This document shows positions 54,197 through 63,987 of a DNA stretch of 64,000 bases, one piece after another. The stretch spans positions 594,530 to 658,529 of the forward strand of contig NZ_VLLB01000003.1 in the NCBI RefSeq assembly GCF_007830455.1. Reading direction: 5' to 3'. The translations under genes were made by a program, and so were the position numbers. Positions within the stretch are counted from its first letter, which is position 1, and each line of letters opens with the position of its first letter. The notes beneath the pieces are model-generated. The model was given only the letters and a program-made list of their open reading frames with translations. It was not told the DNA's origin and ran no database searches. The stretch comes from Pseudoduganella lurida. GTDB taxonomy: Bacteria > Pseudomonadota > Gammaproteobacteria > Burkholderiales > Burkholderiaceae_D.

Positions 54197-55096
54197 ATGA
54201 ATTCCCGACTCTCCGCCCGCACCGCCCTCCTGCTGACCATCGCACCGCTGCTGTGGGCCGGCAATGCGATCGTCGGCCGCCTCGTCCACGAGCTGGTGCC
54301 GCCGCTGACGCTCAATTTCCTGCGCTGGTTCCTGGCGCTGCTGCTACTGCTGCCGCTGGGCGGCCCCGTATTCCGCGCCGACAGCCCGCTCTGGCCGTAC
54401 TGGCGTCGCTATGCGCTCCTGGGCCTCCTCGGCGTCGGCCTCTACAACGCATTGCAATACCTGGCGCTCCAGAGCAGCACGCCGATCAATGTCACGCTGG
54501 TGGCGGCCGGCATGCCCGTGTGGATGATGGCCACGGGCTGGCTGTTCTTCGGCGCCAACGTGTCGCGCAGGCAGGTGCTGGGCGCCGTGCTGTCGATCGC
54601 CGGGGTGCTGGTGGTGCTGGCGCGCGGCGAGTGGGCCCACCTGCTGGAACTGCGCCTGGTGGCCGGCGACCTGTTCATGATCCTGGCCACGATCGCCTGG
54701 TCGCTGTACAGCTGGCTGCTGACGCGTACGCCCGAGCCGGCCACGCTGCGCGCCCACTGGGCCGCCTTCCTGGTCGCGCAGGTGGGTTTTGGCGTCGTCT
54801 GGTCCGGCGCCTTCGCGGCCGGGGAGTGGGCGATCGGCGCTCCCGTCATCCGCTGGAACGGCACGCTGCTTGCCGCGCTGGCCTTCGTCGCGGTCGGTCC
54901 CGCCATCATCGCGTTCCGCTGCTGGGGAGAAGGCGTGCAGAAAGCCGGGCCGGCCATTGCCGCATTCTTCAGCAATCTGACGCCGTTGTTTGCCGCATTG
55001 ATGTCGTCGGCATTTCTCGGCGAGGCGCCCCACATTTACCATGGCGCGGCATTCCTGCTGGTCGTTGCCGGGATTATCGTTTCTTCGCGGCGCTGA
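54197..55096 (+). CDS. EamA/DMT-superfamily transporter
   Basis: A 299-residue inner-membrane protein with ten predicted helices in two EamA repeats: TIAPLLWAGNAIVGRLVHELVPPLTLNFLRWFLALLLLLPLG in the first helices, ALQSSTPINVTLVAAGMPVWMMATGWLFFG in the middle and KAGPAIAAFFSNLTPLFAALMSSAFLGE near the end. Members export amino acids, purines or other metabolites; the substrate is unknown. It is unrelated in position to the EamA gene at 24.7 kb and has no coupled enzyme gene. It is divergent from the DUF3460-scpA cluster. Confidence 0.9.
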   Translation: MNSRLSARTALLLTIAPLLWAGNAIVGRLVHELVPPLTLNFLRWFLALLLLLPLGGPVFRADSPLWPYWRRYALLGLLGVGLYNALQYLALQSSTPINVTLVAAGMPVWMMATGWLFFGANVSRRQVLGAVLSIAGVLVVLARGEWAHLLELRLVAGDLFMILATIAWSLYSWLLTRTPEPATLRAHWAAFLVAQVGFGVVWSGAFAAGEWAIGAPVIRWNGTLLAALAFVAVGPAIIAFRCWGEGVQKAGPAIAAFFSNLTPLFAALMSSAFLGEAPHIYHGAAFLLVVAGIIVSSRR

Positions 55097-55182
55097 ATTC
55101 TGCCTGCACTGGCTGCGCATTGCCGTGTGCTTCGCGCATTATCTTTCTGTTATTCTCGACGCATCCCACTGCCGGAGGCATC

Positions 55183-55308
55183 ATGCATACCCGATTATCG
55201 GCGCTTGCCGCGGCATCCCTGATTGCAGCCTTTCTGTTATCGGCATGCGACCAGTCGACACCGCCGAAGCCGCCCAAGCCCATTGCAGAACAGGCTCAGC
55301 CAACTTAG
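55183..55308 (+). CDS. Small lipoprotein, 41 residues
   Basis: MHTRLSALAAASLIAAFLLSAC gives a signal peptide with a lipobox (Leu-Leu-Ser-Ala-Cys, Cys22), leaving a mature peptide of 20 residues, DQSTPPKPPKPIAEQAQPT, rich in Pro and Lys. GCCGGAGGCATC precedes the ATG, a strong ribosome binding site that supports a real gene. The tiny lipid-anchored peptide resembles entericidin-like lipoproteins only in size and style. The function is unknown. It lies 86 bases after the EamA gene. Confidence 0.72.
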   Translation: MHTRLSALAAASLIAAFLLSACDQSTPPKPPKPIAEQAQPT

Positions 55309-55416
55309 CAAGCGGACATGTTTCGAGGCCGAGCGCGCCAGATCGTGACAGGAACGTGCCAGTCTCTGGCGTGAATCGGGCACAAAAATCCCGCTTCATG
55401 GGCGGTTTGGCAACCT

Positions 55417-55893
55417 TCAGCGCAGCGTGCGGCGCATGACGAGCGGTGCCGGCTCGAGGGGATTGGCGTGCGAGTATTCCAGTTCCCCGGCCAGTTCGAA
55501 TTCGTAGGCCGAATAAAAGTCGACCAGTTTCGGCTGGTCGCTGCGCACCGCCAGCCTTAATTCCCCGACGCCGCTTTCAATACCGTGGTGAATGACCGCT
55601 TCCAGCAGATGCTGCGACAGGTTATTGCCGCGATAGGCCGGCAGGACGCCCATCCGCAGTATCTCCCAGCAGTCCGGTTCGGTATCGTGGGGCAGCCAGC
55701 GCACCGAACCGATCGGCTCGTTTTCTTTTGCCAAAATAAAACCGCCGCCCTGCCGCAGATGTTCTGCGACGAGGACGGCGGTTTCGCGGTGGCCGCTGGA
55801 GGTGACGCTCACCTTGCCGGCCCACGCATGACGCGTGAGGCCGGCAATGATGGGCGCATCCTCGTGATCGGCAGGCCGGACGACGAATGTCAT
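55417..55893 (-). CDS. GNAT-family N-acetyltransferase
   Basis: A 158-residue GNAT enzyme. Visible are the N-terminal strands FVVRPADHEDAPIIAGL, the acetyl-CoA motif A region EILRMGVLPAYRGNNLSQHLLEAVI with the R/Q-x-x-G-x-G/A loop as RGNNLS, and the motif B LAVRSDQPKLVDFYSAYEFELAG. The substrate is unknown; it acetylates a small molecule or protein. It lies 23 bases from the metG stop on the same strand and converges toward the small lipoprotein gene. Confidence 0.9.
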   Translation of the reverse strand: MTFVVRPADHEDAPIIAGLTRHAWAGKVSVTSSGHRETAVLVAEHLRQGGGFILAKENEPIGSVRWLPHDTEPDCWEILRMGVLPAYRGNNLSQHLLEAVIHHGIESGVGELRLAVRSDQPKLVDFYSAYEFELAGELEYSHANPLEPAPLVMRRTLR

Positions 55894-55915
55894 CGTGCGC
55901 GTGTTCCTGGTCTGA

Positions 55916-58069
55916 TCAGCGGATGCGCATGCCCGGTTCCGCGCCCGGCCATGGGTTCAGGATATAGATGCCCGGATTGGTCGACTCGTCGGCGGCGGAG
56001 GCGGCCATCACCATGCCTTCCGAAACGCCGAACTTCATCTTGCGCGGCGCGAGATTGGCGACCAGCACCGTCAGCTTGCCGACCAGGTCTTCCGGCTGGT
56101 ACATCGACTTGATGCCGGAGAAGACGTTGCGGTGGCGGCCTTCGCCCACGTCCAGCGTCAGGCGCAGCAGTTTATCCGACCCCGTCACGTGCTCGCAGTT
56201 GACGATCTTCGCGATGCGCAGGTCGATCTTCATGAAGTCGTCGATCTTGATCTCGGGTGCCAAGGGTTCGATCGATGCGTCGATCCCGGTTGCCGGTGCC
56301 GCGACCGCGGCGGGCGCAGCAACTGCCGGAGCCGGCGCAGGAGCGGCCTTCGGCGCATCGAACAGCTCGTCGATCATCTTCGCATCCACGCGCGTCATCA
56401 GGTGGCTGTAGACGCCGATCGTGCGGCCCAGCATCTGGCTCGACGCAGCCTCCACGCCCGTGTCGGCCCAGGTCAGCGTCGCATCGTTCAGGAACGTCTG
56501 CACCTTCGCCGCCACGCCCGGCAGCACCGGCGCGAGCAGGATGGTCAGCTGGCGGAACAGGATCAGCGCCGTGGTGCACACCTCGTGCAGCTCGGCCGTC
56601 TTCGTGTCGTCCTTGGCCAGCAGCCACGGCTTGTTCTCGTCCACGTACTGGTTCGTGACGTCGGCGATCTCCATGATCTCGCGCAGCGCGCGGCCGAACT
56701 CGCGGTTCTCGTACGACAGGGCCACCGCATCGGCGCGCACATGGCCTTCCGCATTCGTCAGGGCCTGCTTGATCCAGTGGCGCGCCGTGTGGGACAGCTC
56801 GCCCGCCAGCTTGCCATCAAATTTCTTGGCGATGAACCCGGCGCAGCGGCTGGCGATGTTGACATACTTGCCGATCAGGTCGGAGTTCACGCGGGCGACG
56901 AAATCCTCGCCCGTGAAGTCCAGGTCTTCCACCTTCGAGTTCAGCTTGAACGCGATGTAGTAGCGCAGCCACTCCGGGTTCATGCCCAGGTTCAGGTAGC
57001 GCAGCGGCGAGATGCCGGTGCCGCGCGACTTGGACATCTTCTCGTTGTTCACGGTCAGGTGGCCGTGCACATTGACCTTCAGCTTGTCGATGATCGGGTG
57101 GCCGGCGAATTCCAGCATCGCGGGCCAGAACAGCAGGTGGAACGAGACGATGTCCTTGCCGATGAAGTGGATCTGCTCGGCGGCCGGGTCGCGCAGGAAG
57201 GCGTCGTAGTCGAGGCCCTGCTTTTCAAAGTAGTTCTTCAGCGAGGCCAGGTAGCCCACCGGCGCATCCAGCCACACGTAGAAGAACTTGCCTGGCGCGT
57301 CCGGGATCGGGATGCCGAAGTAGGGCGCATCGCGCGAGATGTCCCAGTCGGCCAGCTTCTCGCCCGCTTCGCCCAGCCATTCGGAGACCTTGTTGACCAT
57401 CTCCGGCTGCAGGCGGCCCGGCGTGTTCAGCCAGTCCTTCAGGAACTCGAAGCAGCGCGGGTCGGACAGCTTGAAGAAGTACTGCTCCGAGGGCTTCAAT
57501 ACCGGCGTGGCATTGGTGAACACCGAGTACGGGTTCACCAGGTCGGTCGGCTGGTAGGCCGCGCCGCACACTTCGCAGTTGTCGCCGTACTGGTCCTTCG
57601 CATGGCACACCGGGCACTCGCCCTTGATGTTGCGGTCGGCCAGGAACATGCCCTTTACGGGATCGTAGAAGCGGTCCACGACCTTCGTCTGGATCAGGCC
57701 CGCATCGCGCAGCCGGCGGTAGATACCCTGCGACAGCTCGACGTTTTCCGGCGAGTCCGTCGAATACCAGTTGTCGAAGGCGATATGGAAACCGTCCAGG
57801 TACTGGGCGCGGCCGGCGGCGATCTTGGCCACGAATTCCTGCGGCGTGATGCCTTCCTTCTCGGCCGCGATCATGATCGGCGTGCCGTGCGTGTCGTCCG
57901 CGCCGACGAAGTGCACTTCGCGCGGGCGGTATTCACCATCGACGGCATCCTGCTGCATGCGCTGGAAGCGGACCCAGATGTCGGCCTGGATGTATTCCAT
58001 CATGTGGCCGATGTGGAAGGCGGCATTCGCGTAGGGCAGGGCGGTGGTGACGAACAGCTTGCGGGTCAT
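55916..58069 (-). CDS. metG: Methionyl-tRNA synthetase
   Basis: A 717-residue class I synthetase that charges tRNA-Met. HIGH-type motif is [10 protein letters not shown], the zinc-binding insertion is [18 protein letters not shown], and the KMSKS motif is [11 protein letters not shown]. The C-terminal about 110 residues (from [22 protein letters not shown]) form the tRNA-binding OB domain found in long, dimeric enzymes; a Pro/Ala-rich linker precedes it. The start is [16 protein letters not shown]; an ATG two codons earlier (MTM) is possible. Ends in [10 protein letters not shown], the usual C-terminus. It stands alone on the minus strand with GNAT downstream. Confidence 0.97.
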   Translation of the reverse strand: MTRKLFVTTALPYANAAFHIGHMMEYIQADIWVRFQRMQQDAVDGEYRPREVHFVGADDTHGTPIMIAAEKEGITPQEFVAKIAAGRAQYLDGFHIAFDNWYSTDSPENVELSQGIYRRLRDAGLIQTKVVDRFYDPVKGMFLADRNIKGECPVCHAKDQYGDNCEVCGAAYQPTDLVNPYSVFTNATPVLKPSEQYFFKLSDPRCFEFLKDWLNTPGRLQPEMVNKVSEWLGEAGEKLADWDISRDAPYFGIPIPDAPGKFFYVWLDAPVGYLASLKNYFEKQGLDYDAFLRDPAAEQIHFIGKDIVSFHLLFWPAMLEFAGHPIIDKLKVNVHGHLTVNNEKMSKSRGTGISPLRYLNLGMNPEWLRYYIAFKLNSKVEDLDFTGEDFVARVNSDLIGKYVNIASRCAGFIAKKFDGKLAGELSHTARHWIKQALTNAEGHVRADAVALSYENREFGRALREIMEIADVTNQYVDENKPWLLAKDDTKTAELHEVCTTALILFRQLTILLAPVLPGVAAKVQTFLNDATLTWADTGVEAASSQMLGRTIGVYSHLMTRVDAKMIDELFDAPKAAPAPAPAVAAPAAVAAPATGIDASIEPLAPEIKIDDFMKIDLRIAKIVNCEHVTGSDKLLRLTLDVGEGRHRNVFSGIKSMYQPEDLVGKLTVLVANLAPRKMKFGVSEGMVMAASAADESTNPGIYILNPWPGAEPGMRIR

Positions 58070-58235
58070 GGTCATGCGCGGTGGAAGTTGGAAGAGGAGG
58101 GGTATTTTACCAGTGCGCGCCGGCCGCGGCATCCCGGCCGCTGTGCCGCGGGGCGTTTTGCGCTAGACTTCCGCCTCATCGGCCCGCAGCAAACCACAGC
58201 ATGGCGCCCAATCTGCACAGCATCACGGAGAATAC

Positions 58236-59318
58236 ATGAGCATCACAGTCGAAGACGTCAAGGCGGCGTTGTCCAAAGTCGTAGACCCGAATACCACGAA
58301 GGACCTGGTCAGCACGCGCTCCGTGCGCAACCTGAAGGTGGAAGGCGGCCAGATCGCGCTGGACGTGGAGCTGGGCTACCCGGCGAAAAGCCAGATCGAC
58401 CTGATCCGCACTGCCGTGCTGGACGCACTGGCCCCGCTCGGCCTGCCCGTCACGCTGAACGTCACGAGCAAGATCATCGCCCACACGGTGCAGCGTGGCC
58501 TGAAGCCCCTGCCGAACGTGAAGAACATCATCGCCGTCGCTTCCGGCAAGGGCGGCGTGGGCAAGTCCACCACGGCCGTCAACCTGGCGCTGGCGCTGGC
58601 CGCCGAGGGCGCCAATGTCGGCGTGCTCGATGCCGATATCTATGGCCCGTCGCAGCCGATGATGCTGGGCGTGTCGGGCCGCCCGATCACGAAGGACGGC
58701 AAGTCGATGGAGCCGATGGAGGCGCACGGCCTGCAGATCTCGTCGATCGGCTTCCTGATCGATCCGGACGAGCCGATGGTGTGGCGCGGCCCGATGGTCA
58801 CGCAGGCGCTGCAGCAGCTGCTGGACCAGACCAACTGGCGCGACCTGGACTACCTCGTCATCGACATGCCGCCGGGGACGGGCGACATCCAGCTGACGCT
58901 GTCGCAGAAGGTGCCGGTCACGGGTGCCGTGATCGTCACCACGCCGCAGGACATCGCGCTGCTGGACGCGCGCAAGGGCCTGAAAATGTTCGAGAAGGTC
59001 GGCATTCCGATCCTGGGCATCGTCGAGAACATGAGCACGCACATCTGCTCGAACTGCGGCCATGTCGAGGATATCTTCGGCTCCGGCGGCGGCGAGAAGA
59101 TGACGCAGGACTTCAAGGTCGACTTCCTCGGCAAGCTGCCATTGAAGATGTCGATCCGGGAGCAGACCGACGTGGGCCGCCCGACCGTGGTCGCCGAGCC
59201 GGACAGCCCCGTGTCCGAGATCTACAAGGCGATCGCCCGCAAGGTCGCCATCCGCGTGGCCGAAAAGGCGAAGGACATGAGCAGCAAGTTCCCCACCATC
59301 GTCGTGAAGAACGACTGA
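58236..59318 (+). CDS. apbC: Iron-sulfur cluster carrier protein ApbC/Mrp
   Basis: A 360-residue Mrp/NBP35-type P-loop protein that binds and transfers [4Fe-4S] clusters to apo-proteins. An N-terminal MIP18-like domain (about 1-85: VKAALSKVVDPNTTKDLVS) precedes the ParA-like ATPase with the deviant Walker A SGKGGVGKST (103-112), DADIYGPSQPMMLG, and the cluster-binding CxxC in NMSTHICSNCGHVEDIFG. The length is typical of the fused form. CACGGAGAATAC precedes the ATG. It is divergent from metG by about 165 bases. Confidence 0.96.
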   Translation: MSITVEDVKAALSKVVDPNTTKDLVSTRSVRNLKVEGGQIALDVELGYPAKSQIDLIRTAVLDALAPLGLPVTLNVTSKIIAHTVQRGLKPLPNVKNIIAVASGKGGVGKSTTAVNLALALAAEGANVGVLDADIYGPSQPMMLGVSGRPITKDGKSMEPMEAHGLQISSIGFLIDPDEPMVWRGPMVTQALQQLLDQTNWRDLDYLVIDMPPGTGDIQLTLSQKVPVTGAVIVTTPQDIALLDARKGLKMFEKVGIPILGIVENMSTHICSNCGHVEDIFGSGGGEKMTQDFKVDFLGKLPLKMSIREQTDVGRPTVVAEPDSPVSEIYKAIARKVAIRVAEKAKDMSSKFPTIVVKND

Positions 59319-60355
59319 TGCGCGCCGCCGCCCTGTTCGTGCTGGCGGTATCGGCGTCGTCTGCCTTCGGGCAGGCGGCATGGCAGCCGCAGGCCAGCGG
59401 CACGCAGGCCGAGCTGCGCGGCCTGGCCGTGGTCAGCCCCACGGTCGCCTGGGCCAGCGGCGCGAAGGGCACCGTGCTGCGCACGGTCGATGGCGTGACG
59501 TGGAGCGTTTCGGTCGTGCCCGGTGCCGGTGAGCTGGACTTCCGCGACATCCACGGATTTGATGCACAGTCCGCGATCGTGATGGGTGCCGGTCCCGGCG
59601 CCGCATCGCGGCTGTACCGCACGACCGATGGTGGCGCCACGTGGCAGCTGCTGCTGACGAATCCCGATCCGAAAGGGTTCTGGGACGCGATCGCGTTCTG
59701 GGACAGCAAACGTGGCGTGCTGTTCGGCGATCCCGTCGACGGCCGCTTCCAGGTGCGCATCACCAGCGATGGCGGCGCTACCTGGCAGGCGGTGACGGAC
59801 GAAGAAGGCCTGCGCGCGCTGCCGGACGAAGGTGCGTTTGCCGCCAGCGGCACCTGCCTGACCGTCGCGGGCAGCAGCGACGCATGGTTCGCCACCGGCG
59901 GAGCCATCACGTCGCGCGTGTTCCACTCGAAGGATGGCGGGCGGACGTGGCAGGCTGCCGCGTTGCCCGTGCCCGCCGGCGCACCGGCACGCGGGCTGTT
60001 CTCGGTGGGCTTCCGCGATCACCACCTGGGCATCGCCACCGGTGGCGACTACAAGGACGTCCACCTGGCCGCCGTCAACGGCGCCCGCACGGAAGATGGT
60101 GGCGCGAGCTGGACACCGGTGTCCGTGCTGCCGGCCGGGTATATGTCGGTGGTGGTCCCCGTGCGCGGCGCACCCGATGCGTTCGTTGCCGGCGGCCTGG
60201 CCGGCTCCGGCTACTCGGTCGACGCCGGCCGCACCTGGCAGGCGCTCGATACCACGCCCGTCAACACCGTCGGCTTCGCTTCCCCCACCGCCGGCTGGGC
60301 TGTCGGCCCGAAAGGCCTCGTCCTGCGCTACAACGGCGCGCCGCTCCGAAAATAA
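59318..60355 (+). CDS. YCF48-like BNR/Asp-box beta-propeller, exported
   Basis: A 345-residue exported protein with a signal peptide (about 1-20, ending FGQA). It contains repeated Asp boxes (S/TxDxGxTW): TTDGGATWQ, TSDGGATWQ, SKDGGRTWQ, TEDGGASWT and SVDAGRTWQ, the mark of sialidase-like and YCF48/HCF136-type beta-propellers. In bacteria such proteins are annotated as oxidoreductase or photosystem-stability-like, without a known role here; no photosystem is present. The start codon ATG shares its A with the TGA of apbC (TGATG), so translation is coupled. The propeller has about five blades. It ends before the repeat region at 60.36 kb. Confidence 0.82.
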   Translation: MRAAALFVLAVSASSAFGQAAWQPQASGTQAELRGLAVVSPTVAWASGAKGTVLRTVDGVTWSVSVVPGAGELDFRDIHGFDAQSAIVMGAGPGAASRLYRTTDGGATWQLLLTNPDPKGFWDAIAFWDSKRGVLFGDPVDGRFQVRITSDGGATWQAVTDEEGLRALPDEGAFAASGTCLTVAGSSDAWFATGGAITSRVFHSKDGGRTWQAAALPVPAGAPARGLFSVGFRDHHLGIATGGDYKDVHLAAVNGARTEDGGASWTPVSVLPAGYMSVVVPVRGAPDAFVAGGLAGSGYSVDAGRTWQALDTTPVNTVGFASPTAGWAVGPKGLVLRYNGAPLRK

Positions 60356-60363
60356 GTCTTACA

Positions 60364-60612
60364 GCCGAGCTCGTGTCCACCATGGGGTCAGACCCCGACA
60401 TGGACACGGCCTCAGCCATTAAGATGGCTCGCGCCAGCAACCTGGGCAGAAATTTGCAGGAATGCCGAGTTGACCAGTCAAGCAAGGTCGAGCTCGTGTC
60501 CATATGTGGGGTTGGACGGAATGCTGGCTTGCAAGCCAGCATCGCTCGTCAGGCGCTGAGCTGCGCTCAACGTACCCCCTGCCTTGCCCCAAGGTGGACA
60601 CAAGCTGAGCCG
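60364..60612. repeat. Cluster of palindromic elements, including a perfect 22-bp palindrome
   Basis: The 260-base gap between the YCF48-like gene and the serine hydrolase has three parts. GCCGAGCTCGTGTCCACCAT at 60364 pairs with ATGGACACGG across a GGGGTCAGACCCC core. A second GAGCTCGTGTCCATATGTGGGG at 60490 is partly inverted to CCCCAAGGTGGACACAAGCT near 60593-60612. Between them ATGCTGGCTTGCAAGCCAGCAT (60521-60542) is a perfect 22-bp palindrome. No gene was found. Confidence 0.85.
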
Positions 60613-60615
60613 TAT

Positions 60616-62046
60616 CTATTTGGCTTTTTCGAACGTGGTGTCGAGGCCAGGGGCCGTGAGGCGGCCGCGGTCGTTGGTGGCGCCGAAGCGCAGTTCGGCG
60701 TCCATCGAGGTGACGAAGAGGGCGCCGTCCGGGGCGGCGTACAGTGGCTCGACGGCGTCTTCGCGCAGCGCGATCGTCAGCGTGTCGCCGCGGCGGGCGA
60801 TGGTGAAGTCGCCCAGGCCGTCTATGGTGTACTTGCCCGGCAGGGCCGCCAGTGCGGCGGCGGAGGTGGCGACGGCGGGGCGCACCTTCGCGCGCTGCGA
60901 TGGCCAGTTGTATTCGGTGGCCACGGCACGCACCACTTCGCCCGCAAGGTCGCCGCCGCGGTCGCCGTTCGTCATGACGACGACGCCATCGCCCCGTTCC
61001 GTGTACGCCACCAGCATGTTCTGGTAGCCGGCATTGGCGCCGCCATGGCTGAACGACTGCGCCTGGCCATCGCCGTCGAGGCGCCAGCCCAGGCCGAAGT
61101 TCTCCAGCACGGGCGCCAGCATCAACTGCGTCATCGACTGCGACAGCACCTTGTTCGACTGGCCCGCCGCCGAGCGCTTGATCTCGATGGCGAACCTGGC
61201 CAGGTCCGATGGCGTGGTCCACAGCCCGGCCGCCGCCTGCTCCGGATACGTATGCGGACCACCGGCGACAGGCTTGCCCTTGCCGTCATGGGGCAGGGCG
61301 GCGCGGGACAGCAGGGCGGCAGGCAGCGGCTGGACGAACGTGCTGTCGCCCATGCCCAGGGGCTGCAGCACGGTGGCCTGCAGCAGTGCCGCGAAGTCCT
61401 GCCGGCTGCGTTCGGCCATCACGTACTGCACGACTTCATAGCCGCCGCCCGAATAGCGCCACTTCGTGCCGGGCCGAGTCGTCACATGCACGCCGCGCGA
61501 ATTGGCCGGCGCGGCGCCGTTGAGCACCTGTACCAGCGTCGGCACCTTGGCGCCCGCCGCGTAGCCGGGGAAGCCGTGGACGGTGGTGCCGGCCGTGTGC
61601 GACAGCAGCTGGCGCAGCGTCACGGGCCCGTTGCCCAGGTTGTTCGGCAGCTTCCAGTAGGTGGTGTAGCTGTTGATGTCGCGGTCCAGCGCGAGCGTGC
61701 CGTTCTCCACCAGTTTCAAGGCGCCGACGGCCGTCACGGGCTTGCTGATCGAGCCGGCCTGGAACAGCGTGGCGGGCGTGACGGCGGCGCCGCCCGGCGT
61801 CACCACGCCATAGCCCTTGGCCCATTCGATGTCGCCGGCATGGATCACGGCGATGCTCACACCCGGCACGCCCAGGCGCGCCATCTCTTCCGCCAGTTTC
61901 AGCCGCACCGGCGCCGCGCCCTGCAAGGCCACCGCAGGCTGCAGGCCCGCTTCGATCGCGGCGATGCGGCCGGCCAGCGCGGGATCGTCGGCGGCCAGCG
62001 CGGGCAGCGTGCAGAACAGAAGGGAGAGGGCGAGGCGGTTTTTCAA
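60616..62046 (-). CDS. Exported serine hydrolase, class C beta-lactamase-like
   Basis: A 476-residue serine hydrolase of the beta-lactamase/D-Ala-D-Ala-carboxypeptidase (AmpC/EstB) superfamily. A signal peptide (about 1-19, ending ALAA) precedes the SxxK motif AGSISKPVTAV (Ser99, Lys102), a YSG box (Tyr198 in WRYSGGGYEVV), and HGGANAGYQN in place of KTG. The C-terminal about 100 residues form an extra domain. YSG and HGG are common in esterase-like members, so esterase, peptidase or D-aminopeptidase activity is as likely as beta-lactam hydrolysis. It is divergent from gltX. Confidence 0.9.
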   Translation of the reverse strand: MKNRLALSLLFCTLPALAADDPALAGRIAAIEAGLQPAVALQGAAPVRLKLAEEMARLGVPGVSIAVIHAGDIEWAKGYGVVTPGGAAVTPATLFQAGSISKPVTAVGALKLVENGTLALDRDINSYTTYWKLPNNLGNGPVTLRQLLSHTAGTTVHGFPGYAAGAKVPTLVQVLNGAAPANSRGVHVTTRPGTKWRYSGGGYEVVQYVMAERSRQDFAALLQATVLQPLGMGDSTFVQPLPAALLSRAALPHDGKGKPVAGGPHTYPEQAAAGLWTTPSDLARFAIEIKRSAAGQSNKVLSQSMTQLMLAPVLENFGLGWRLDGDGQAQSFSHGGANAGYQNMLVAYTERGDGVVVMTNGDRGGDLAGEVVRAVATEYNWPSQRAKVRPAVATSAAALAALPGKYTIDGLGDFTIARRGDTLTIALREDAVEPLYAAPDGALFVTSMDAELRFGATNDRGRLTAPGLDTTFEKAK

Positions 62047-62129
62047 GGGCGGCTCCTGAGTCGATGTTCGCCCGAGTATAAGTCAGTTGCGGGTAAAATC
62101 ACCCTTTTACGCATCCAGCAAATACTCCG

Positions 62130-63551
62130 ATGACCATCCCGATGACCACTGCGCCGACCACTCCCGTCCGCACCCGTTTCGCCCCGAGCCCGACCGGTTT
62201 CCTCCACCTGGGCGGCGCCCGCACGGCCCTCTATTCGTGGGCCTTCGCGCGCCACTTCGGCGGTACCTTCGTGCTGCGCATCGAGGACACGGACCTGGAG
62301 CGCTCCACGCCGGAAGCCGTGCAGGCCATCATCGACGGCATGCAGTGGCTGGGCCTGGACCATGACGAAGGCCCGTTCTATCAAATGCAGCGCATGGACC
62401 GCTACCGCGAAGTGATCGCGCAGATGCTGGAGGCCGGCACCGCGTACCACTGCTACTGCACGCCGGAAGAAGTGGAAGCGATGCGCGAACGCTTCCGCGA
62501 AGCGGGCGAGAAGCCCCGCTACGACGGCACCTGGCGTCCGGAAGAGGGCAAGACGCTGCCGGCCATCCGGGCCGACCGCAAGCCCGTGGTGCGCTTCAAG
62601 AACCCGCTGGACGGCGACGTCACGTGGCACGACGTGGTGAAGGGGCCGATCACCATCTCCAACAAGGAGCTGGACGACCTCGTCATCGCCCGCACGGACG
62701 GCACGCCCACGTACAACTTCTGCGTGGCCGTCGATGACTGGGACATGCGCATCACCCACGTGCTGCGCGGCGACGACCACGTCAACAACACGCCCCGCCA
62801 GATCAACATCCTGCGCGCGATCGGCGCCGAGCTGCCGCAGTACGGCCACCTGCCGATGATCCTGGGTGCCGATGGCGCCAAGCTGTCCAAGCGCCACGGC
62901 GCCGTCAGCGTGATGGAGTATCCGGCGCAGGGCTTCCTGCCCGAAGCGATGCTGAACTACCTGGCGCGCCTGGGCTGGAGCCACGGCGACGACGAGGTGT
63001 TCTCGATGGCGCAGTTCTGCGAGTGGTTCAACCTCGACCACCTGACGGCCTCGCCGGCGCAGTTCAACAACGAGAAGCTGGCCTGGCTGAACAACCACTG
63101 GATCAAGGCGGCCGACAATGCCCGCCTGGCCGAGCTGGCCAAGCCGCGCCTGCTGGAGGCGGGCGCCGTGTTCGACGGTGCGCCTGATCTCGCCACCGTG
63201 CTGGCGCTGCTGAAGGAGCGTGCCCACACCGTCAACGAGCTGGCCGATGCGGCCATGCTGTTCTTCCGCGACCCGCAGCCGGATGCGGCGCTGATGACGC
63301 AGCACTTCACGGACGCCGTCAAGCCGGCACTGGCGCAGTTCGCCGAACGCATCGCCACGGTGGAGTGGACCAAGGAAGCCATTGCCGCGATGCTGAAGGA
63401 AGTGCTGGCCGCGAACGGCCTCAAGATGCCGCAGCTGGCCATGCCGCTGCGCCTGATCGTCACGGGACAATTGCAGACCCCGGCCATCGATGCGGTATTG
63501 CAGTTGTTCGGCCGCGACGTGGTAACGGCCCGCGTGGCGAAATACCTGTAA
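62130..63551 (+). CDS. gltX: Glutamyl-tRNA synthetase
   Basis: A 473-residue class I discriminating-type GluRS. HIGH-like motif [26 protein letters not shown] (HLGG at 26-29), the zinc-binding-like pair YHCYCTPEE (Cys residues), KMSKS-like [12 protein letters not shown] and the anticodon-binding helical domain in the C-terminal half. Its neighbour tRNA-Glu lies 200 bases downstream, a substrate-gene link. A 60-base leader contains a TAAAAT box. [13 protein letters not shown] at the start leaves an uncertain first methionine, with a second possible at codon 5. Confidence 0.97.
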   Translation: MTIPMTTAPTTPVRTRFAPSPTGFLHLGGARTALYSWAFARHFGGTFVLRIEDTDLERSTPEAVQAIIDGMQWLGLDHDEGPFYQMQRMDRYREVIAQMLEAGTAYHCYCTPEEVEAMRERFREAGEKPRYDGTWRPEEGKTLPAIRADRKPVVRFKNPLDGDVTWHDVVKGPITISNKELDDLVIARTDGTPTYNFCVAVDDWDMRITHVLRGDDHVNNTPRQINILRAIGAELPQYGHLPMILGADGAKLSKRHGAVSVMEYPAQGFLPEAMLNYLARLGWSHGDDEVFSMAQFCEWFNLDHLTASPAQFNNEKLAWLNNHWIKAADNARLAELAKPRLLEAGAVFDGAPDLATVLALLKERAHTVNELADAAMLFFRDPQPDAALMTQHFTDAVKPALAQFAERIATVEWTKEAIAAMLKEVLAANGLKMPQLAMPLRLIVTGQLQTPAIDAVLQLFGRDVVTARVAKYL

Positions 63552-63579
63552 ATCTTTTCAAAATATTTCAGACAGGTAT

Positions 63580-63607
63580 TTGCGTTTTCCATTCCCGCTG
63601 CTATACT
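63580..63607 (+). promoter_or_regulatory. Sigma-70 promoter of the tRNA cluster
   Basis: TTGCGT (63580-63585), 16 bases, TATACT (63602-63607). The first base of tRNA-Ala lies 18 bases after the -10 box, consistent with a tRNA promoter. Confidence 0.75.
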
Positions 63608-63624
63608 TCTGTCTCTTCGCAAAC

Positions 63625-63700
<76 letters not shown>

Positions 63701-63744
63701 GTTTGGCGAAGATTTGTGGCAGTAAGCAGTAACGGAAAGTCCGG

Positions 63745-63820
63745 GTCCCCATCGTCTAGAGGCCTAGGACATCACCCTTTCACGGTGAGTACCGGGGTTC
63801 GAATCCCCGTGGGGACGCCA
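63745..63820 (+). tRNA. tRNA-Glu (TTC)
   Basis: A 76-base tRNA with encoded CCA: acceptor GTCCCCA/TGGGGAC, anticodon stem CACC/GGTG around CTTTCAC with anticodon TTC (glutamate), T-arm CGGGGTTCGAATCCCCG. It lies between two identical tRNA-Ala genes and downstream of gltX, whose product charges it. Confidence 0.98.
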
Positions 63821-63872
63821 AGTTTTGTTGTGGTCGTCGCAGATAAGAAGGTTTATTTGCGGCGGTAGTAAC

Positions 63873-63899
63873 AAAAGTCGCGCAAGCGGCTTTTATTTT
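63873..63899 (+). terminator. Intrinsic terminator after tRNA-Glu
   Basis: AAAAGTCGC and GCGGCTTTT pair fully (one G-U) around a GCAA tetraloop, followed by ATTTT. It lies 52 bases after tRNA-Glu and 12 bases before the second tRNA-Ala, so the last tRNA may have its own transcript or depend on read-through. Confidence 0.8.
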
Positions 63900-63911
63900 G
63901 TCTGTGCCAGC

Positions 63912-63987
<76 letters not shown>

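Noticed and set aside
56132..60355. A plus-strand open frame of more than 1400 codons running across metG, apbC and the YCF48-like gene
   Set aside because: It is antisense to metG and out of frame with apbC, has very biased Arg/Ala/Gly content and no domain. Only its last 345 codons (from 59318) are a real gene.
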